In this document: positions 1 through 6,825 of the stretch, piece after piece
How the letters are laid out: every line of letters begins with the position of its first letter
How positions within the stretch are numbered: position 1 is the first letter of the stretch
From: DALYJJ01 sp031969915
GTDB lineage: Bacteria; Acidobacteriota; Terriglobia; Bryobacterales; Bryobacteraceae
Length of the DNA: 10,861 nt
NCBI GenBank assembly: GCA_031969915.1
Contig: DALYJJ010000179.1
Span: forward strand, 1-10,861
Reading direction: 5' to 3'
Notes under the pieces: generated by a model
Databases searched by the model: none
Told to the model about the DNA's origin: nothing
The model's input: the letters and a program-made list of their open reading frames with translations, nothing else
Translations under genes and position numbers: made by a program

Positions 1-1511
1 CCGGAATCGGTGGAGGCGGTGAAGTAGAGATGCTTGCCGTCGCGATCCCACACCGGGTTGCGGGCGTCGCTCATCCCGTCCGTGATCTGTGTGCTCTTGC
101 CGCCCGCGAGGTCGTACACGAAGACCGCGCCCATGTAGTTCCGCAGTGTGTTCGTGTAGGCGATCCACTTGGAGTCGGGCGACCACGAAGGGCTCACCGG
201 GCGGCCCCAATAGCGGTTCTTGGCGGCGAGGGTGGCCTTGCCGGACTCGACATCCAGACTCCACAGGTTGAGGTGCGCGTCGGTGAAAGCGATCTTCTTG
301 CTGTCGGGCGACCAGGTAGTCCCGGTATAGAACGACGGTTTCTCTTCGACCCGAAACTTCTTTACTTCGCCTTTGCCGTCGTGCGGGGCAAGGTGGAGTT
401 CGTACTCGCCGGAGGCGTCGGAAAAGTAGGCGATCCAACGGCCGTCGGGCGACCAGGCGGGATAGCGCTCCATCACGCCGGGGGTGTTGGTGAGGTTGCG
501 GGGGTCGCCTTTTTCCGCGGGCACGGTGAGGATCTCGCCGCGGCCTTCGAAGACCGCCCGCGCGGCCGAGGGGGAAAGGGCTGGGCTCGACAGGCGCGTG
601 CCGATTTTGATGAAGCGTTCGCGGATCTCGGCGAGGTCGGCGGCGACGGTGATTTTCAACGGCGTCAGTTTCGCCGTCTTCGGATCGAAAAGGCTGAGCG
701 CGCCGAGTTGCTCGAGAACGATGGCGTCCGGGCCGGCCGACGCGGACTTGAAGTCGGCGGACTTGTTGTCGACGGCTCGGGCGACTTTCCTGGACTGCGG
801 ATCGTAGCTGAAGAGGTTGACGGCGCCTTCGCGGTCGGAGAGGAACCAGACTTTGCCGGCGGCCCACATCGGGCAGTAGTCGTTCGAATTGTCGCGCGGG
901 ATCTTGTCCACCTTCGAGGTCTCGAGATCGGCGATCCAGACCGGCGTGGTCATGCCGCCGCGATACCGCTTCCATGCGGCGAAGGCGCGGCCCATCGGGA
1001 CGTAGGCCATCTTCTTGCCGTCGGGCGAAAACGCGGCTTCATAGCCGACCGGCACGGGCAGCTTCGATTCGGGGCCGCCATCGATGGAGATCGTGAAGAG
1101 CTCGGCGTAGCGCGGTGAGTTGGCAGTGCGGTTGGACGCAAAGACGACGCGCTGCGAGTCGGGGGTCCAGGCGACGGCCTGATCGGCGCCGGGATGCCAG
1201 GTGAGACGCTTCGGGACGCCGCCCGCGGCGGGTACCACGAAGACGTCGACGCTGCCGTCGTACTGTCCGGTAAACGCGATCTTCGAGCCATCGGGAGAGA
1301 ACACAGGCTGGGTCTCGGCGCCCGGGCCGGAGGTGAGTTGGCGCCCCACCCCGCCGGTGCGCGAGGCGATCCACAGATCGCCACCGTACTCGAAGACCAC
1401 TTCGGTCCTGCTGATAGCGGGATTGCGGAAGAGAGAAGGCGCGTCTGAATCCGAAGGGGACTGGGAGAGCGCGGCCAGGGCGGCGGCGAGCAGAACACTG
1501 AGAAGGCGCAT
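1..1511 (-). CDS. Tricorn-like protease (S41 type), N-terminal beta-propeller part, 3' end off the window
   Basis: The minus frame is open from ATG at 1511 to the window edge, giving 503 complete residues and no stop. Residues 1-16 (MRLLSVLLAAALAALS) form a signal peptide, so the product is exported. Next comes the tricorn opening, with GGDLWIASRTGG at about 43-54 followed by RQLTSGPG. Repeated propeller blades carry FSPDG (about 73-77), WTPDS, FSPDGKKMAY, WSPDGRWIAY, WSPDSKKIAF and WSPDSKWIAY. This is the TolB/WD40-like PD40 pattern. In tricorn proteases two such propellers precede PDZ and S41 serine protease domains, which here would lie beyond position 1. The family degrades peptides; an exported copy would act in the periplasm. 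An AGAGG six bases before the ATG could serve as ribosome binding site. A TolB-like protein without a protease domain is possible, but the GGDLW opening and length favour tricorn. The gene is divergent from the DUF1801 gene. Confidence 0.85.
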   Translation of the reverse strand, partial: MRLLSVLLAAALAALSQSPSDSDAPSLFRNPAISRTEVVFEYGGDLWIASRTGGVGRQLTSGPGAETQPVFSPDGSKIAFTGQYDGSVDVFVVPAAGGVPKRLTWHPGADQAVAWTPDSQRVVFASNRTANSPRYAELFTISIDGGPESKLPVPVGYEAAFSPDGKKMAYVPMGRAFAAWKRYRGGMTTPVWIADLETSKVDKIPRDNSNDYCPMWAAGKVWFLSDREGAVNLFSYDPQSRKVARAVDNKSADFKSASAGPDAIVLEQLGALSLFDPKTAKLTPLKITVAADLAEIRERFIKIGTRLSSPALSPSAARAVFEGRGEILTVPAEKGDPRNLTNTPGVMERYPAWSPDGRWIAYFSDASGEYELHLAPHDGKGEVKKFRVEEKPSFYTGTTWSPDSKKIAFTDAHLNLWSLDVESGKATLAAKNRYWGRPVSPSWSPDSKWIAYTNTLRNYMGAVFVYDLAGGKSTQITDGMSDARNPVWDRDGKHLYFTASTDS

Positions 1512-1529
1512 GGGGAACCTCTGAGGTAG

Positions 1530-1535
1530 AGAATA
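1530..1535 (-). promoter_or_regulatory. Possible -10 box for the tricorn-like gene
   Basis: On the minus strand TATTCT lies 18 bases before the ATG at 1511, inside the 81-base divergent spacer. It matches TATAAT at five of six positions and would give a leader of about a dozen bases. No convincing -35 hexamer is seen 16-18 bases upstream, so this is a weak call made by eye. Confidence 0.25.
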
Positions 1536-1580
1536 GCGCGCGGCTGGAACGCGGGCCATGGTCTTGCGCCTCGCCTCGGT

Positions 1581-1586
1581 TACAAT
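1581..1586 (+). promoter_or_regulatory. Possible -10 box directly ahead of the DUF1801 start (leaderless transcript)
   Basis: TACAAT ends six bases before the ATG at 1593 and matches TATAAT at five of six positions. Transcription starting 6-7 bases downstream of such a box would begin on or next to the start codon. No Shine-Dalgarno sequence is visible between the box and the ATG, which fits leaderless translation. No clear -35 box is present. It would drive the whole 1593-6804 gene row. Confidence 0.35.
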
Positions 1587-1592
1587 GCACGA

Positions 1593-1949
1593 ATGAAGAA
1601 GAACCCGGACGTCGAGGCCTACATCGCGGCCGCCCCCGCCGAACAGCGCCCCCGGCTGAACTTTCTGCGCCGGGCGGTCCGCAAGGCACTCCCGATCGCA
1701 ACCGAGTCGTTCGAGTCCAACATGCCCGTTTACAAGGTCGGCGACACGTGGACCGCGGGATTCGCTTCGCGGAAAAAAGGGGTGATGTTCTACGCCATGG
1801 ACTCCGGCCTGCTGGACCGGTTCGACGCGCGGCTGGGCAAGAACCGCTCCGGCAAGTCGTGCATCGAGATGACCGCCAACAAGCGCCTTTCGGAGAAAGA
1901 CCTCGACGCGCTCGCTCTGGAGATTCTCGCGGAACTGGCGAAGCGCTAA
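1593..1949 (+). CDS. DUF1801-family small protein (YdhG-like)
   Basis: The 118-residue soluble protein has the layout of DUF1801: an N-terminal VEAYIAAAPAEQRPRLNFL helix (8-26), an RRAVRKALPIATESFES helix (27-43), the MPVYKVGDTW strand pair (45-54) and a central hydrophobic GVMFYAMD strand (64-71). A basic C-terminal part with GKNRSGKSCIEM (82-93) and a final helix follow. Family members often resemble MPxFK followed by an FAAFKxHxGFY stretch; here these are MPVYK and FASRKKGVMFY. The family has no firm biochemical role, although some members have been linked to iron handling or DNA-associated stress proteins. The ATG at 1593 is the first in frame and has no Shine-Dalgarno, consistent with the -10-like box just before it. 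It is the first gene of the plus-strand row, 14 bases ahead of the ATP-grasp gene. Confidence 0.75.
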   Translation: MKKNPDVEAYIAAAPAEQRPRLNFLRRAVRKALPIATESFESNMPVYKVGDTWTAGFASRKKGVMFYAMDSGLLDRFDARLGKNRSGKSCIEMTANKRLSEKDLDALALEILAELAKR

Positions 1950-1963
1950 ACTTGGGGTTCCCC

Positions 1964-3163
1964 ATGACCATCCTTTGCATCGCCAGCTATGAGAAGGGGC
2001 ACGAGTTCCTGCGCGAATGCAAGCGCCAGGGCGCCCGCACGCTGTTGCTGACCTCGCTTTCACTCAAGGACGACAACGGGTTCCCGCGCGAGGCGTTGGA
2101 CGACATCTTCTACATGCCGGATACCGACAAGAAGTGGAACACCGCCGACACCATCAAGGCGGTGAGCCACCTGGCGCGCACGGAGCAGATCGAACGGCTG
2201 GTGCCGCTCGACGACTTCGACCTGGAACTTGCGGCCACGCTCCGCGAACATCTGCGCCTTCCGGGCATGGGCGAAAGCACCACTCGCTACTTTCGCGACA
2301 AGCTGGCCAACCGCATGAAGGCCGCCGGGGCGGGCATCGCCGTCCCGGACTTCATTCACGTGTTGAATCACGCCCGGGTGAACGATTTTATGGACCGCGT
2401 AGCGCCGCCCTGGGTGCTGAAGCCGAGGCTGATGGCGGGCGCGATCGGCATCAAGAAGGTCCACAACCGCGACCACTTCTGGGAGATCGCCAACGGCTTG
2501 GGCGACGAACAGTCGTATTACGTCCTCGAGCAGTTCATCCCGGGCGACGTGCTGCACGTGGATTCGATCGTTTACGAGCGCGAGGTGCTGTTCGCCATCG
2601 CGAGCAAGTACGGCAAGCCGCCGATGCAGGTCTCGCACGAAGGCGACGTGTTCACAACGGCGATTCTCGAGCACGGCACGGAGTTGGAAGGCACGCTGCT
2701 CGAGTTCAACGCGCGCGTGCTGGCGGCGATGGGGCTGGTGCGCGGCGTGTCGCATACCGAGTACATTCGCGCGCACGACGGCGGCAAGCTGTATTTCCTG
2801 GAGACCGCGGCTCGCGTGGGCGGTGCGCACATCGCCGACCTGGTGGAAGCGGCGAGCGGCCTGAACTTGTGGGCCGAGTGGGCCAAGATCGAGTTGGCGG
2901 GCGGCGCGGCCCCGTATCGGGTTGCGCCCACGCGGTCGGAATACGCCGCGCTCCTGGTTTCGTTGGCGAGACAGGAGTGGCCCGACATGTCGAACTACAA
3001 CGACCCTGAAATCTGCTGGCGCATGCAGAAGAAGCACCACGCCGGTTTCATCGTGAAATCGCCAAGCCTGGCGCGCGTGGACCAGCTTCTGGCCCAATAC
3101 GCCGAACGCGTCCGCCAGGACTTCTGGGCGTATCTGCCGCCGAAGGAGCGGCCATCCGACTGA
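1964..3163 (+). CDS. ATP-grasp domain ligase, 399 residues, substrate unknown
   Basis: The frame is open further upstream, but the ATG at 1964 is chosen: it lies 14 bases after the DUF1801 stop, is preceded by GGGG, and yields the natural N-terminus MTILCIASYEKGHEF, a Rossmann-like pre-ATP-grasp fold. ATP-grasp features follow: a lid/substrate helix with RYFRDKLANRMKAAGAG (108-124), the ATP-binding lysine in WVLKPR (K153), the hinge strand VLEQFIPGD (187-195) and the late metal-binding strand YFLETAARVGGAHIADLV (277-294, E280). The order resembles biotin-carboxylase/carbamoyl-phosphate-synthetase-like ATP-grasp enzymes. These join a carboxylate to an amine, thiol or similar nucleophile through an acyl phosphate. 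No biotin carrier or glutaminase partner is nearby, so a stand-alone carboxylate-amine ligase is inferred. The protein is probably cytoplasmic; no signal or membrane segment is seen. Confidence 0.85.
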   Translation: MTILCIASYEKGHEFLRECKRQGARTLLLTSLSLKDDNGFPREALDDIFYMPDTDKKWNTADTIKAVSHLARTEQIERLVPLDDFDLELAATLREHLRLPGMGESTTRYFRDKLANRMKAAGAGIAVPDFIHVLNHARVNDFMDRVAPPWVLKPRLMAGAIGIKKVHNRDHFWEIANGLGDEQSYYVLEQFIPGDVLHVDSIVYEREVLFAIASKYGKPPMQVSHEGDVFTTAILEHGTELEGTLLEFNARVLAAMGLVRGVSHTEYIRAHDGGKLYFLETAARVGGAHIADLVEAASGLNLWAEWAKIELAGGAAPYRVAPTRSEYAALLVSLARQEWPDMSNYNDPEICWRMQKKHHAGFIVKSPSLARVDQLLAQYAERVRQDFWAYLPPKERPSD

Positions 3164-3164
3164 C

Positions 3165-4613
3165 ATGAGACTGCTCGCAGCCACCTTACTCGCGCTGTCG
3201 CTGGCCTCGGCGCAGCCGCCGGGCCCCACGCACGGCCAGCGTCCGCAGCGGCTGATCGTGCGCAACGCGATGATCGTCGAAGGCGTGGGCACGCCCGCTT
3301 CCGGGCCGCGCGACATTGTGATCGAGGGCAATCGGATCGTACGCATCGTGCCATCGCGCGCGAAGTCCCCGGCGGAAGGCGTGGAGATCGACGCCGCCGG
3401 AAAGTACGTTCTGCCCGGGCTGATCAACATGCACGGCCACGTGCAGGACGAGCGGGCCGGCAGACCGATGGACGTCAACTACTGTTTGAAGCTGTGGCTG
3501 GCGTGCGGCATCACCACCAGCCGCGACGTCGGAAGCAGCTTTGAGAAGTCCAAGGCGCTGCGGGAGCGCAGCGCCAAGGGCGAGATCGCCGCGCCGCGCC
3601 TGTTTCTCTACCCGTTCTTCGGCGCCGCGAATCCGGAGGCGGCGCGCAAGCGCGTGCAGGAGTTCCATGCCGGCGGCGCGGACGGGCTGAAGTTTCTGGG
3701 CACCTATCGCGACGTGATTGAGGCCGCCTACGACGAGGCCAAGAAACTCGGACTCCGGCGCGCTCATCACGTGGGCGTTGAAGAAACGAACGCCTGGGAC
3801 GACATCCGGTTGGGCACCACTACGATTGAGCATTGGTACGGCGTTCCGGACGCCGCTTTGGAAAACGGTGTCCAGGGCTTTCCGCCTTCGTACAACTATC
3901 AGAACGAGCTCGACCGCTTCCGCTACGCCGGGCGCCTGTGGCGCGAAGCGAATCCGGAGCGGCTGGGCAAAGTTCTACAGGCCATGGTGGACAACAACGT
4001 CGGCTGGGACCCCACGCTCTCCATCTACGTCGCTAGCCGCGACCTGCAGCGCGCGCAGACCGTACCCTGGTACAAGGACTACCTGCACCCCTCGCTCGAA
4101 GCGTTTTTTCAGCCGAACCTGGAGAACCACGGTTCGTACTTCACCGAGTGGACCTCCACCGACGAAGCGTTCTGGAAAGAGAACTACCGCATCTGGATGG
4201 CCGCGGTACGGGACTTCGCGCGGCGCGGCGGGCTGGTGACCACGGGCGAGGACGCCGGCTTCATCTGGCAGGTGTATGGCTTCGGCCTGCTGCAGGAACT
4301 CGAACTGCACCAGGAGGCCGGATTCCCGACGCTCAAGGTGATTCAACACGCAACCTACAACGGGGCCAAGGCGCTGGGCAAGGAGACCGAGTTGGGCCGG
4401 GTCCGCGCGGGTTGGACCGCGGACCTGATCGTCGTCAACGGCAACCCGCTGGAGGATCTGCGCGTCCTCTATCCGCGAGGGATTTTGCCCGGCCGCCAGA
4501 ACGGCATTGAGTGGACGATCAAAGACGGCATCCCGTACCATGTGCCGGTGCTGCTGGAAGACCTGCGGGGTATCGTGACGAAGGCGCGCGCGGCGCGTCC
4601 AAACGCCAAGTGA
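3165..4613 (+). CDS. Secreted metal-dependent amidohydrolase (imidazolonepropionase/prolidase-like)
   Basis: The 482-residue protein starts with a signal peptide (MRLLAATLLALSLASAQ, 1-17) and so acts outside the cytoplasm. After a beta-sandwich segment (IVRNAMIVEGVGTPASGPRDIVIEGNRI is its core region) comes LPGLINMHGH with metal ligands H90 and H92. K176 in GLKFLG may be the bridging, possibly carboxylated, lysine. H201/H202 in RAHHVG, H223 in TIEHWYG and D363 in TTGEDAG complete the amidohydrolase set. The C-terminal ATYNGAKALGKETELGRV and GWTADLIVVNGNPLEDL close the sandwich, as in imidazolonepropionase-like hydrolases. A long segment (about 227-345) separates H223 from D363. Its stated chemistry would be hydrolysis of a C-N bond in a cyclic amide or peptide; the substrate is unknown. 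It starts one base after the ATP-grasp stop, and an AAGGAG lies 16 bases upstream, so translational coupling is likely. Confidence 0.88.
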   Translation: MRLLAATLLALSLASAQPPGPTHGQRPQRLIVRNAMIVEGVGTPASGPRDIVIEGNRIVRIVPSRAKSPAEGVEIDAAGKYVLPGLINMHGHVQDERAGRPMDVNYCLKLWLACGITTSRDVGSSFEKSKALRERSAKGEIAAPRLFLYPFFGAANPEAARKRVQEFHAGGADGLKFLGTYRDVIEAAYDEAKKLGLRRAHHVGVEETNAWDDIRLGTTTIEHWYGVPDAALENGVQGFPPSYNYQNELDRFRYAGRLWREANPERLGKVLQAMVDNNVGWDPTLSIYVASRDLQRAQTVPWYKDYLHPSLEAFFQPNLENHGSYFTEWTSTDEAFWKENYRIWMAAVRDFARRGGLVTTGEDAGFIWQVYGFGLLQELELHQEAGFPTLKVIQHATYNGAKALGKETELGRVRAGWTADLIVVNGNPLEDLRVLYPRGILPGRQNGIEWTIKDGIPYHVPVLLEDLRGIVTKARAARPNAK

Positions 4614-5713
4614 CCTCGTTCGAGTGGAGTCCCCGTACGCGCGTCGTTTTCGGCGCGGGCTCGTTTGAGCAACTGGGCGATCTGGCGCGTTCGCTCGCCT
4701 TTCGCCGGGTGCTGCTGGTATCCGACGCCGGGGTGGCCGCCATAGGTCTGGTGGCGCGCGCCGCGCGGCTTCTGGAAACAGCGGGCATCGCGGTGTTTCC
4801 GTTTCACGGCTTCGGCGAGAATCCCGACTCGGCGATGGCCGAGACGGGCCGCCAGTTCGCCGCGCCGCTGGACGTGGATTCGGTGATCGGCCTGGGCGGC
4901 GGGTCGTCGCTGGACTGCGCCAAGGCGATCAACTTTCTGTTGACCAATGGCGGAACGATGCGCGACTACCGCGGGTACGGCAAGGCGCGGCGCCCGCTGT
5001 TGCCGATGATCAGCGTAACCACCACCGCCGGAACCGGCAGCGAAGCGCAAAGTTACGCCGTGGTCTCCGAGGCGGAAACGCACGTGAAGATGGCGTGCGG
5101 CGACCCGAGCGCCGCGGTGCGGATTGCGATTCTCGATCCGCGATTGCCGGCGACCGCGCCCCGCACTGTGCGGGCGAACGCCGGCTTCGACGCGATTGCG
5201 CACGCCGTGGAAACGCTGGTGACGTTGAAGCGCACGCCGTTCTCCGAGCTGTTCTCCCGCGAAGCGTGGCGGCTGCTTTCGGCCCACTACGCGCGGGTGC
5301 TGGAGGCGCCGGAAGACATCGAAGCGCAGGCCGCGATGCAGCTCGGCGCGCATCTGGCGGGTGCGGCGATCGAGGCTTCGATGCTCGGCGCGACACATGC
5401 CTGCGCGAATCCGTTGACCGCGCGCTATGGGGTGACGCACGGCATCGCGCTGGCGGTGCTGTTGCCTCATGTGGTGCGATGGAATGAGAGCGTGGCGGGG
5501 GACCTGTACCGGTCGCTCGAAGGGGATCTCGCCGGGCGATTGGACGGGCTGGCGCGGGCCGGCGGATTCCCCGCGACGCTGCGCGAACTCGGCGTGCCGC
5601 AGGCATCGCTGCCACAACTCGCGACCGACGCGGCGCAGCAGTGGACCGGGCAGTTCAACCCGCGTTCCTTCGACGCCGCCGGCGCTTTGGAGATCTACCG
5701 ATGCGCGTTCTAG
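4610..5713 (+). CDS. Iron-containing (group III) alcohol dehydrogenase, GTG start
   Basis: The 367-residue protein starts at GTG 4610, whose last two bases belong to the TGA of the amidohydrolase (GTGA overlap). The N-terminus FEWSPRTRVVFGAGSFEQL is typical of the family, and extending upstream would add only out-of-family sequence. The NAD(P)-binding loop IGLGGGSSLDCAKA is at 93-106 and TTTAGTGSE at 137-145. All four metal ligands are present by family position: D194 and H198 in FDAIAHAVET, H263 in GATHACANP and H277 in GVTHGIA. It should therefore be an active metal-dependent, NAD(P)H-linked oxidoreductase interconverting an alcohol with an aldehyde or ketone. It is slightly shorter than the usual 380-390 residues, mainly at the C-terminus. 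Cytoplasmic. The substrate cannot be assigned; the overlap shows it is translated together with its neighbours. Confidence 0.9.
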   Translation: MTSFEWSPRTRVVFGAGSFEQLGDLARSLAFRRVLLVSDAGVAAIGLVARAARLLETAGIAVFPFHGFGENPDSAMAETGRQFAAPLDVDSVIGLGGGSSLDCAKAINFLLTNGGTMRDYRGYGKARRPLLPMISVTTTAGTGSEAQSYAVVSEAETHVKMACGDPSAAVRIAILDPRLPATAPRTVRANAGFDAIAHAVETLVTLKRTPFSELFSREAWRLLSAHYARVLEAPEDIEAQAAMQLGAHLAGAAIEASMLGATHACANPLTARYGVTHGIALAVLLPHVVRWNESVAGDLYRSLEGDLAGRLDGLARAGGFPATLRELGVPQASLPQLATDAAQQWTGQFNPRSFDAAGALEIYRCAF

Positions 5714-6804
5714 CCTTCTTTCTCACCGCGGCCCTTGCCTCGGCGCAAAGCTGGCCGCAGTTTCGCAACGATCCGGCGCTGACCGGAGTCACCGCCGCCA
5801 CGCTGCCCGCAGAGCCCAGGCTGCTCTGGTCCATCGAGGCGGGAGAAATCATCGAGTCGTCGGCGGCGATCGCCGAAGGCGCGGTGTACGTGGGCACGGG
5901 TTCGTCGGAGTTGCTCGCGATCGACCTCGCGTCGGGCAAGATCCGCTGGCGCTATAAGACGAAGGAGCCGATCGGCGAATCGTCGCCCGCCGTGGCCGGA
6001 GGCGCGGTGTACGTCGCGGACCTCAACGGCACGCTACACGCGGTGAGCGCCAAGGACGGAAAGGGGCTTTGGACGTTTCCGCTGGGCTCGGAAGTGAAGT
6101 CGTCGCCGGTGATCGTGGACGGCAAAGTGATCATCGGGTCGTACGACGGACATCTCTACGCCGTGAACGCCGCCAAGGGCGAACTGGCGTGGCGATTCAA
6201 GACCAACGGGCCGGTGCACGCCACTGCCGCGGTGATCAACGGCGTGGCGTACATTTCCGGCTGCGACGGAACATTTCGTGGCATTCGCGTTTCGGACGGC
6301 AAAGAGGCGGCCGAGCTCCGGATCGGCTCCTACATGGGCTCATCGCCCGTGATGGCGGGCATCGGGGCCTATTTCGGCACCTACGACAACCAGGTGATCG
6401 GGCTGGATTTGAAGGCGAAGAAGATCGCCTGGCGCTATGAGCATCCGCAGCGNNNNNNNNNNNNNNNNNNNNNNNNNNNNNNNNNNNNNNNNNCCGCCGC
6501 TTACGCGAACGGCAAGGTTCTCATCGGCGGGCGCGACAAGATGGTGCACTGCCTGGATGGCCAGACGGGAAAGGCGCTGTGGACCTACATGACCCGCGCG
6601 CGCGTCGATTCCTCGCCCGCCGTGGCCGGCGGCCGCGTGTGGTTCGGCTCGAACGATGGGCGCTTGTACGCGGTGCAGCTTGCCGACGGGAAGAAGGTGT
6701 GGGAGTTCGACGCCGGCGGGCCGATCTCGGCGAGCCCGGCGATCGGGGAGGGGCGGCTGGTGATCGGGACGCAGGACGGCAAGCTCTACTGTTTCGGGAG
6801 TTGA
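5701..6804 (+). CDS. Secreted PQQ-type (BamB/PQQ-dehydrogenase-like) beta-propeller protein, with internal N gap
   Basis: ATG 5701 lies inside the last codons of the alcohol dehydrogenase (13-base overlap) with GGAG eight bases upstream. Residues 1-16 (MRVLAFFLTAALASAQ) form a signal peptide. The mature part begins SWPQFRNDPALTG, the WPQFRxD opening of PQQ-repeat proteins. About eight blades follow, each with a pattern like SSPAVAGGAVYV, DGxLYAV and GKxxWxF; these include IIESSAA, IGESSPA, VKSSPV, VHATAA, MGSSPV, VDSSPA and ISASPA. It is most likely a periplasmic binding or scaffold propeller. No quinoprotein catalytic residues or cytochrome CxxCH are seen, so PQQ binding is not shown. The neighbouring dehydrogenase does not prove a shared reaction. 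The 41 N keep the frame and hide about 14 residues of the sixth blade; the full protein is 367 residues. Confidence 0.85.
   Translation: MRVLAFFLTAALASAQSWPQFRNDPALTGVTAATLPAEPRLLWSIEAGEIIESSAAIAEGAVYVGTGSSELLAIDLASGKIRWRYKTKEPIGESSPAVAGGAVYVADLNGTLHAVSAKDGKGLWTFPLGSEVKSSPVIVDGKVIIGSYDGHLYAVNAAKGELAWRFKTNGPVHATAAVINGVAYISGCDGTFRGIRVSDGKEAAELRIGSYMGSSPVMAGIGAYFGTYDNQVIGLDLKAKKIAWRYEHPQXXXXXXXXXXXXXXXAAYANGKVLIGGRDKMVHCLDGQTGKALWTYMTRARVDSSPAVAGGRVWFGSNDGRLYAVQLADGKKVWEFDAGGPISASPAIGEGRLVIGTQDGKLYCFGS
6453..6493. other. Run of 41 N (unresolved bases) inside the propeller gene
   Basis: Bases 6453-6493 are all N. Reading through them keeps the propeller frame, so the length is either correct or fortunately chosen. 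The flanks are blade repeats: GCTGGCGCTATA near 5945 resembles GCCTGGCGCTATGA just before the gap, and a 17-base exact direct repeat lies at 5983-5999 and 6613-6629. Repeat-related misassembly is a plausible cause. Confidence 0.95.
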
Positions 6805-6805
6805 A

Positions 6806-6825
6806 GACTGGCCGGCCGATCAGTC
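6806..6825. terminator. Weak hairpin at the convergent gene junction
   Basis: GACTG (6806-6810) can pair with CAGTC (6821-6825) across a ten-base GC-rich loop in the 15-base gap between the propeller stop and the rhodanese stop. It is short, and the rhodanese terminal stop lies inside it. A clear U-tract is missing on the plus strand, so a role as a shared terminator is only a guess. Confidence 0.2.

Noticed and set aside
30..1118. Long plus-strand open frame opposite the tricorn-like gene
   Set aside because: Its translation is low-complexity (rich in G, R, A, V, H) with no family features; the opposite strand encodes a clear signal peptide and propeller blades.
1954..1963. GGGGTTCCCC palindrome before the ATP-grasp start as a regulatory hairpin
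   Set aside because: Four base pairs with a two-base loop cannot form a stable hairpin; it is more simply a start-context sequence.
2060..3478. Long minus-strand open frame across the ATP-grasp and amidohydrolase genes
   Set aside because: It spans two well-supported genes on the other strand and shows no domain pattern; high GC creates such antisense frames.
4469..5617. Long minus-strand frame opposite the alcohol dehydrogenase
   Set aside because: Arginine- and histidine-rich translation without motifs, opposite a gene with all four metal ligands intact.
5983..6629. 17-base direct repeat as a mobile-element or recombination site
   Set aside because: Both copies encode the same SSPAVAGG blade motif of the propeller, so protein repetition explains them.
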